64,000 nucleotides of DNA from Variovorax sp. 679. GTDB lineage: Bacteria > Pseudomonadota > Gammaproteobacteria > Burkholderiales > Burkholderiaceae_C. Under the pieces are notes generated by a model. It made no database searches. It worked only from the letters and a program-made list of their open reading frames with translations, and was not told the origin of the DNA. A program made the position numbers and the translations under genes. Positions 58,821-64,000 of this stretch are shown one piece after another; positions within the stretch are counted from its first letter, which is position 1, and each line of letters opens with the position of its first letter. The stretch lies in assembly GCF_003952185.1 (NCBI RefSeq), contig NZ_RXFS01000016.1, forward strand, positions 1 through 64,000, given 5' to 3'.

Positions 58821-60488
58821 TCAGGGCGCAGGACCGCTTGCAGCGCCGAAGGGCTTCGCCGCGTACACCACGCGTCCGCCCACCACCGTCATCAGCGATG
58901 TCGTCTTGCCGATACGCTCCAGCGGCACGCTGAAGAAGTCCTGGTCGAGCACGGCGAAGTCGGCGAGCTTGCCCACTTCCAGCGTGCCGCGCCTTGCTTC
59001 GTCGAAGCTGAACCACGCGCTGCCGGCGGTGTACAGGCGCAGCGCCTGCTCGCGCGTGGGCGTCTCGTCGGGGCCGCGCATGGCCTTGCCGCTCACGGTC
59101 TTGCCGTCGAGCATCCACTGCAGCGCGACGAAGGGGTTGTACGAGGCCACGCGGTGCGCGTCGGTGCCGGCGCCCACGTTCACGCCGGAGCGCAGCGCGG
59201 TGCCTATGGGCGGCATGCGCCGTGCGGCCTCGCCGCGCATGGCGAGCGCGCGGTCGCCCTGGAAGTACATCGCGTCCTGCATGGTCCAGCCGATGCCCAG
59301 CGCCTTCATGCGCGCGAGCGTCTGGGGCGAGGCGTCGTCGAGGTGGGCTATGGACCAGCGCAGGTCCTTGATCGGCACTTCGGCGTTCAGCTTCTCGTAC
59401 AGCCCCAGCAGATGGTCGACCGAGCCGTTCTCCTGCCAGTGGATGGTGACGGCCAGCTTGCGTTGCGCGGCCCACTTGATCAGCTCGTAGAACTTCGCCT
59501 TCGCCGCCTCGTCGGGGAAGTTGTTGTTGTACATCGCGAGCGTCACGCGTTCGCCCAGGCCGTTGAACTTCAACATGTCGTCGCCGAAGCCCATCGGCAG
59601 CATCTGCGTGAGATCGCGGAACTCCTGCAGCTCGGCGCCGGGCTTCTGCGCGAACACGCTGTAGGCCACGCGCAGCGTCAGCGCCTTCTCGCGCCACAAC
59701 TCGAACAGCGCCGCGTACTGCGAAGGCGCGATGCTGAAGCCGCCCGGGTCCACCAGCCCGGTGATGCCGAGGCGGTTCAGCTCGGTGAAGAAGGCGCGCG
59801 TGCCGGCCAGGTTGTCGTCGTAGGTGGGCTTGGGCAGCTTGTCGAAGAGCGCCGAGATGCCGACGATGTCGCCGCTCATCCAGCCCGGCGCGCCGTCGGG
59901 CGTGGGCTTCATGCCGGCGGGCAGCGTGCCCGGAGCGACGCCCAGCGCTTCCAGCGCCTTGGGCGTCATCACCACTGCCTCGTAGAAGAGCTGCACGTAC
60001 ACGGGGTTGTTCGGCGCGGCCTCCTGCAGCTCGGCCATCGTGGGGCGGCGGCGTTCGGCGAACTGCTGCTCGGTCCAGCCGCCGGCCACGATCAGCCAGC
60101 CGCCGGGACGCGCGTTCGCCGCGGCGGTGCGGATGCGCGCCATCGCCTCGGCGATGGTGCCGGCGCCGATCCAGTTGACCTCGGTCGAGTAGCTCAGCGC
60201 CGCGCGCACCGCGTGCATGTGCGAGTCGATCAGGCCCGGAATGACGGTGCGGCCGCCCGCGTCGACGGTGCGTGTCGTGGGGCTCGTGAAAGCGCCCATC
60301 TGCGCCGCGCTGCCCACGGCCACGACGCGGCCGTCGCGCACCGCGATCGCCTGCGCCATGGTGCCGGCGGCGTCGAGCGTGGCGATCTTCGCGTTGGTGA
60401 CGACAAGGTCGGCCGGTTGCGCCTGCGCCGCAACGGGCAGCAGCAGGCTGGCGGCGATGGCCGCCGCCGTGAGGAGCGTGCGTGCCAT
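58821..60488 (-). CDS. exported amidohydrolase, YtcJ-like family
   Basis: 555-residue metal-dependent hydrolase. The N-terminal signal peptide (MARTLLTAAAIAASLLLPVAAQAQP) suggests periplasmic location. Metal ligands include the HxH in LIDSHMH near residue 88, the His of VTIHWQENG, and the Asp of VGAGTDAHRVASYNPFVAL. TPTREQALRLYTAGSAWFSFDEARRGTLEVGKLAD is typical of the YtcJ C terminus. It is the last gene of the minus-strand operon with a Bug-type receptor; the stop of the receptor gene is 1 bp before its ATG. Reaction unknown, likely an imide, amide or ester hydrolysis. Confidence 0.87.
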   Translation of the reverse strand: MARTLLTAAAIAASLLLPVAAQAQPADLVVTNAKIATLDAAGTMAQAIAVRDGRVVAVGSAAQMGAFTSPTTRTVDAGGRTVIPGLIDSHMHAVRAALSYSTEVNWIGAGTIAEAMARIRTAAANARPGGWLIVAGGWTEQQFAERRRPTMAELQEAAPNNPVYVQLFYEAVVMTPKALEALGVAPGTLPAGMKPTPDGAPGWMSGDIVGISALFDKLPKPTYDDNLAGTRAFFTELNRLGITGLVDPGGFSIAPSQYAALFELWREKALTLRVAYSVFAQKPGAELQEFRDLTQMLPMGFGDDMLKFNGLGERVTLAMYNNNFPDEAAKAKFYELIKWAAQRKLAVTIHWQENGSVDHLLGLYEKLNAEVPIKDLRWSIAHLDDASPQTLARMKALGIGWTMQDAMYFQGDRALAMRGEAARRMPPIGTALRSGVNVGAGTDAHRVASYNPFVALQWMLDGKTVSGKAMRGPDETPTREQALRLYTAGSAWFSFDEARRGTLEVGKLADFAVLDQDFFSVPLERIGKTTSLMTVVGGRVVYAAKPFGAASGPAP

Positions 60489-60489
60489 C

Positions 60490-61479
60490 TCAGTCGACCT
60501 TGATGCTGGCGGCCTTGACCACTTGCTGGGCCTTGGCCGTCTCGTCGACGATGAACTTGTTGAATTGCGCCGAAGGCATCGTGAACGGCTCGGCGCCCAG
60601 CTTCTCCAGTCGCTCCTTCAGCTCGGGCGACGCCATGATCTTTGCGACCTCGGCCTGCAGGCGGTCGACCACCGGCTGCGGCGTCTTCGCGGGCGCGAAC
60701 AGGCCCACCCAGAACAGGTACTCGGAGCCTGGCACGCCGGCCTCCACCGTGGTGGGCGCATTGGGCAATGCCGACGAGCGCTTGCCCGTGCCCACGGCGA
60801 GTGCCTGCAGCCTGCCGGTCTGGATCAGCGGCAGGGCCGACACCATCGGCGCGAAGAACCAGTCGACGCGCCCGGCCATCACCTCGGTCATCGCCTCGGG
60901 CGTTCCGCGGAAGGGCACGTGCTGCGCGTCGACGCCGGCCGCGAGGCGGAACACCTCTGCGTTCATGTGCGTGGCCGAGCCGTTGCCCGCGGAGCCGTAG
61001 TTCAAGCCGCCGGGCTTGGCCTTCGCCTTGGCCACGAGGTCCTTCACGTCCGAGAAGTGCGAGGGCGCCGTCACCAGCACGTTGGGCAGGCTGGCCATCG
61101 GCGTGATGCCGGTGAAGTCCTTGATGGTGTCGTACGACAGGCCCTTGTAGATCCACGGGTTCACGAGGTGGCCGGCCGAGTGCACGAGCAGCGTGTAGCC
61201 GTCGGCCGGCGCCTTGGCCACGATGGCTGCGCCCAGCGTGCCGCCCGCGCCGGGCTTGTTGTCCACGATCACGCTGGTGCCCAGCGCGGGCCCGAGTTTC
61301 TCGGCCACGAGGCGCGCGACGATGTCGGTGCCGCTGCCTGCGGTGAAGGGCACCACCAGCTTCACTGGCTGGGTGCCGGGCCATGGGCCCTGCGCCTGCG
61401 CGCCGGTGAGCGCGCAGGCCGCGAATGCCGCCGCCATGGCCAGCGTCTGGCGGCGGCTCCGGTTGAAAGTCTTCTTCAT
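60490..61479 (-). CDS. Bug-family tripartite tricarboxylate transporter substrate-binding protein
   Basis: 329-residue periplasmic receptor. The signal peptide covers about residues 1-29 (ending GAQAQG, with a twin-Arg-like RSRRQT). The mature part WPGTQPVKLVVPFTAGSGTDIVARLVAEKLGPALG and VIVDNKPGAGGTLGAAIVAKAPADGYTLL is the Bug hallmark, and NYGSAGNGSATHMNAEVF follows. No TctAB membrane genes are adjacent, which is common for orphan Bug proteins. It probably binds a carboxylate that is the substrate or product of the neighbouring enzymes. Confidence 0.92.
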   Translation of the reverse strand: MKKTFNRSRRQTLAMAAAFAACALTGAQAQGPWPGTQPVKLVVPFTAGSGTDIVARLVAEKLGPALGTSVIVDNKPGAGGTLGAAIVAKAPADGYTLLVHSAGHLVNPWIYKGLSYDTIKDFTGITPMASLPNVLVTAPSHFSDVKDLVAKAKAKPGGLNYGSAGNGSATHMNAEVFRLAAGVDAQHVPFRGTPEAMTEVMAGRVDWFFAPMVSALPLIQTGRLQALAVGTGKRSSALPNAPTTVEAGVPGSEYLFWVGLFAPAKTPQPVVDRLQAEVAKIMASPELKERLEKLGAEPFTMPSAQFNKFIVDETAKAQQVVKAASIKVD

Positions 61480-61541
61480 GCGTCTTGTCTCCGTTGATCT
61501 ATTTGGTTGAGCGATGAATGACCGGGAAAAGGAGGGGGCGG

Positions 61542-61898
61542 TTACACGGGTGGCGCGTTCGGCATCACCAGCGCCACCAGCACAGGCCGGTTGGTGCGGT
61601 TCTCGAGCTGGCGCTTCTCGCCGGGCGCGAAGCGGCAGCTGTCGTAGGGGCCGAGCACCTCTTCCTGGCGGGCGCCGTCGATCTCGCCGACCACGTGCAG
61701 CTGGCCCTCGAGCACGAGGTAGAGCTTTTCCATCGGCGAGCCGTCGAGGCCGGTGTGGCCGCCGGGCAGGATCTGGCTCATGCCCATCCACATCTGCGTG
61801 GAGGGGCCGGCTTCCTTGCCCTGCAGGCGCAGGCAGCGCATGTCGAAGTGGTTGGGCGCCTCGTAGTGCGGCGCCTCGCTGAAGCGGGTGACGTGCAT
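61542..61898 (-). CDS. cupin domain protein
   Basis: 118-residue single-domain cupin. The first cupin motif is around ILPGGHTGLDGSPMEKLYLVLEGQLHVV (His and Glu ligands) and the second around LGPYDSCRFAPGEKRQLENRT, in which the expected second His is missing, so metal binding may be incomplete. The start at 61898 excludes an upstream frame that runs into the MDR gene. It lies in the middle of the operon, 20 bp after the MDR oxidoreductase and 62 bp before the Bug gene. The function is unknown. Confidence 0.85.
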   Translation of the reverse strand: MHVTRFSEAPHYEAPNHFDMRCLRLQGKEAGPSTQMWMGMSQILPGGHTGLDGSPMEKLYLVLEGQLHVVGEIDGARQEEVLGPYDSCRFAPGEKRQLENRTNRPVLVALVMPNAPPV

Positions 61899-61918
61899 GG
61901 ATGTGCTCCGGAAAGAGT

Positions 61919-62926
61919 TCAGGGGCGAAGCACGACGCGGTCGGTGCTGCCCGAGAGCACCAGCCGGTAGGCGTCGATCGCTTCGTCTAGCGAGAAGCCG
62001 CGCGCGACGGGGAAGGGCTTCAGCGTGCCGCGCTCGAAGCCCTCGCGCATGGCGTCGAGCTGCGCGGTGCTGGCGACGCAGTCCATCGCCAGCGAGTCGA
62101 TGCCCACGTAGGTGTGCATGCCCCGGTAGAACGCGAAGATGTCGAAGGGCACGGCGCGGTCGTGCGTGGCGATGAAGATCTGCGTCGCGCCCTTGGCCAT
62201 CGCCTTGTTGGCGGCCTCGAAGTAGGCGCTGCCCACGGTGTTGTAGACGATGTTCGCGCCGCGCCCGTCGGTGAGTTCGCGCACCCGCGCGCCCACGTCG
62301 GCATGGTGGCGCGCGTCGATCGTGTCCACCGGTCCGGCCGCGAAGCCTTGGAAAGGCCCGGCGTGCCGCTGCACAGCGATCACGCGCGCGCCGGCCTGCG
62401 AGGCGAGCTGCACCGCCGCCTGCCCGACCTTGCCGTTGGCGCCCAGCACCAGCACCGTCTGCCCGGCCTGCGGCATGCCGCTGCGGCGGAAGCCTTCGTA
62501 GGCGGTGACGAAGGGCACGCCCACCGCGCCGGCCTCGTCCATCGAGATGCCCCGGGGCTTGGCGCGCAGTGCCTGCTCCGGCAGCACGAGATAACGTCCG
62601 TGCGAACCGTCGCGCGTGATGCCGACGTCGCCCCCGGAGCCGTAGACCTCGCGGCCGATCCACTCCGAAGGGCCACTCACCACGGTGCCCGCGAAGTCGC
62701 GGCCCGGCGTCCGGGGCCAGACCGCCTGCGGCATGATGCCCAGCGTGGCCTTCACGTCGCTGGGGTTCACCGCGGCGGCCGCGATGCGCACCACGGCATG
62801 GCCGGGCGGCGGCACCGGCTCGGTCTGCGGCGCCGCTTCGAGCCGCAACGCGTCGAGGTCGGTGGCTTTTTCGTTCACGCGCAATGCGCGCGAGCTGTGG
62901 GTTGCATGCATGGCTGCTGCGCTCAT
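61919..62926 (-). CDS. zinc-free MDR oxidoreductase (quinone reductase-like)
   Basis: 335-residue medium-chain dehydrogenase/reductase. N-terminal GroES-like part with AVNPSDVKATLG and PGRDFAGTVV, then the NADPH Rossmann fold with LGANGKVGQAAVQLASQAGARVIAV. Catalytic zinc ligands are not evident, placing it with quinone oxidoreductase/enoyl reductase members. It starts 3 bp after the BKACE stop, with GAGGAGC ahead of the ATG. It may reduce an alkenal or enoyl intermediate in the operon's pathway. Confidence 0.88.
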   Translation of the reverse strand: MSAAAMHATHSSRALRVNEKATDLDALRLEAAPQTEPVPPPGHAVVRIAAAAVNPSDVKATLGIMPQAVWPRTPGRDFAGTVVSGPSEWIGREVYGSGGDVGITRDGSHGRYLVLPEQALRAKPRGISMDEAGAVGVPFVTAYEGFRRSGMPQAGQTVLVLGANGKVGQAAVQLASQAGARVIAVQRHAGPFQGFAAGPVDTIDARHHADVGARVRELTDGRGANIVYNTVGSAYFEAANKAMAKGATQIFIATHDRAVPFDIFAFYRGMHTYVGIDSLAMDCVASTAQLDAMREGFERGTLKPFPVARGFSLDEAIDAYRLVLSGSTDRVVLRP

Positions 62927-62929
62927 CGT

Positions 62930-63820
62930 TCAGCTCCTCGCATCGGGCAGGCCCAGCATGACGCGGGCCTCGCGCGGGTTGGCGACTTCGCCGCCCAGGC
63001 TCAGGAGGATGTCGCGCGCCTTCGCCACCAGCTGCGCATTGCTCTCGGCGAGCACGCCTTTCTCAAGGTAGATGTTGTCCTCCATGCCCACGCGCACGTG
63101 GCCGCCCAGCAGCCAGGCCTGCGCGACGATCGGGAACTCCATGCGGCCGATGCCGAAGGCGCTCCAGAAGGCGCCGCGCGGCAGCATGTTGCGCGCATAG
63201 AGCAGTGTCTCGGGCGTGGGCGCGAAGCCGTACTTCACGCCGAGAACGAAGGTCCACATGGCGGGGCCGTCGAGCGTGCCGTCGGCGATGAGGTCGAGCG
63301 CGAGGTTGATGTCGCCCGAGTCGAAGATCTCCAGCTCGGGCTTCACGCCCGCCTCGCGCATCACCTTCGCCATGCGCCGCACGTTCTTCGGCGTGTTGAT
63401 GACCACGTCGGGGCCGGAGTTCATGGTGTTCAGGTCGAGCGAACACACGTCGGGCCGGATGAGCGCGATGTGCTCCACGCGCTTCTCGGGCGGCAGCAGC
63501 GTGGTGCCGGGCGCGGCGACCTTCGGGTCGTCCTCGCTCGGGATGAAGCGCCCGCCCGGGCCGGTCGTGAGGTTGACGATCAGCTCGCGGTTGCCGCGGC
63601 GGATGCGGTCCACCACCTCGCGGTAGAGCTCGACTTCCATCGAGGGCTTGCCGGTCTCGGGATTGCGCACGTGGATGTGAACCTGTGCGGCACCGGCTTC
63701 GGCCGCCGCGAGGCATTCGTCGGCGATCTGCACCGGCGTGATCGGCAGGTGCGGCGTCTGCTCCGGCTTCACGAGGTTGCCCGTGACGGCGCAGGTGATG
63801 AGGGTCTTGGCGTTGTTCAC
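62930..63820 (-). CDS. BKACE family protein (3-keto-5-aminohexanoate cleavage-like, DUF849)
   Basis: 296-residue zinc-dependent beta-keto acid cleavage enzyme. Family members condense a beta-keto acid with acetyl-CoA to give an acyl-CoA and acetoacetate. Metal ligands are His48 and His50 (QVHIHVRNPETG); the late Glu is in HVRVGMEDN. NLTTGPGGRF and FDSGDINLALDLIADG are typical. The substrate side residues differ between subgroups, so the keto acid is not predictable. It overlaps the upstream SDR gene by four bases. Confidence 0.9.
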   Translation of the reverse strand: MNNAKTLITCAVTGNLVKPEQTPHLPITPVQIADECLAAAEAGAAQVHIHVRNPETGKPSMEVELYREVVDRIRRGNRELIVNLTTGPGGRFIPSEDDPKVAAPGTTLLPPEKRVEHIALIRPDVCSLDLNTMNSGPDVVINTPKNVRRMAKVMREAGVKPELEIFDSGDINLALDLIADGTLDGPAMWTFVLGVKYGFAPTPETLLYARNMLPRGAFWSAFGIGRMEFPIVAQAWLLGGHVRVGMEDNIYLEKGVLAESNAQLVAKARDILLSLGGEVANPREARVMLGLPDARS

Positions 63821-64000
63821 AGGTGGCGCCCTCCGTCGACCACGATGCGCGTGCCGGTCACGAAGCGCATGGTGGTGGCCAGCGCCTCGACCGTGGCGGC
63901 CACGTCCTCGGGCTGGCCGATGCGGCCCAGCGGCGTGGTGCTGGCCATCTTGCTGGCGAACTCCGCGCCGCGCCCGGGCACGAAGCCCGATTCCACCGCA
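63817..64000 (-). CDS. short-chain dehydrogenase/reductase, C-terminal part (cut by window edge)
   Basis: Only the last 60 or so codons are in the window. The translated end contains TPLGRIGQPEDVAATVEAL and FVTGTRIVVDGGRHL before the TGA at 63819-63817, which is the standard SDR C terminus. The stop overlaps the BKACE start (ATGA), so it is the upstream gene of the same operon. It probably oxidises a hydroxy acid to the beta-keto acid used by BKACE (inference). Confidence 0.85.
   Translation of the reverse strand, partial: AVESGFVPGRGAEFASKMASTTPLGRIGQPEDVAATVEALATTMRFVTGTRIVVDGGRHL

Overview
The window is a GC-rich (about two-thirds G+C by eye), densely packed piece of a bacterial chromosome. 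It most resembles a Comamonadaceae betaproteobacterium such as Variovorax. The reasons are the aerobic benzoyl-CoA (box) pathway with a BoxR regulator, a Bug-type tripartite-tricarboxylate-transporter receptor, several LysR-controlled catabolic modules, and a short GC-rich intergenic repeat. The assignment rests on gene content only.

Layout. 0-3 kb: alpha/beta hydrolase, TetR regulator and family-1 glycosyltransferase. 2.9-15 kb (minus strand): a co-directional run from a DUF4863 protein through boxD, benzoate-CoA ligase, an alpha/beta hydrolase, a branched-chain-type ABC transporter (livKHMGF-like) and an AraC regulator to a tannase-family lipoprotein. 15.1-21.4 kb (plus strand): boxR, boxC, boxB, boxA and a MaoC-like dehydratase. 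Together these import benzoate, activate it, epoxidise and open the ring, and oxidise the semialdehyde. Four copies of an approximately 90-bp repeat lie only in this cluster, each just after a stop codon and each in the direction of transcription.

21.4-24.4 kb: a secreted Gly/Ala/Val-rich repeat protein, an exported hydrolase and a membrane-anchored AraC regulator. 24.47-26.05 kb: an island of visibly lower GC holding a retron-type reverse transcriptase, a 69-residue protein with one hydrophobic helix, and about 430 bp of hairpin-rich non-coding DNA where the msr-msd RNA is expected. This is the most unusual locus. 26.07-28.9 kb: an Rrf2 regulator with a thioredoxin-reductase-like flavoprotein, tRNA-Gly(GCC), a DRB0094-type RNA ligase and a 46-codon ORF.

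29-37.9 kb: fumarylacetoacetase, a cyclase-family hydrolase, an SsuABC-type transporter and a TetR regulator, divergent from acetoacetyl-CoA synthetase and a YbaY-like lipoprotein. 37.9-43.5 kb: a Cache-type class III adenylate cyclase, a 2OG-Fe(II) oxygenase, a zeta-toxin operon and an AraC-GyrI regulator. 43.5-47.5 kb: a glutarate module (LysR, glutaryl-CoA dehydrogenase, CoA-transferase) and a VOC protein. 47.7-49.7 kb: Ohr, a lipoprotein, an orphan and a CopD-like membrane protein. 49.8-54.7 kb: LysR, DUF3100 membrane protein, M20 amidohydrolase and L-serine dehydratase. 54.8-58.8 kb: a VOC/FAA-hydrolase module with LysR, a PEP-mutase-family lyase and a family-4-like uracil-DNA glycosylase. 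58.8-64 kb (minus strand): a tight operon of exported amidohydrolase, Bug receptor, cupin, zinc-free MDR oxidoreductase, BKACE enzyme and an SDR cut by the window edge.

No insertion sequence, prophage, CRISPR array, rRNA or replication origin was seen. Functional calls come from motifs and family memory; no database search was run.
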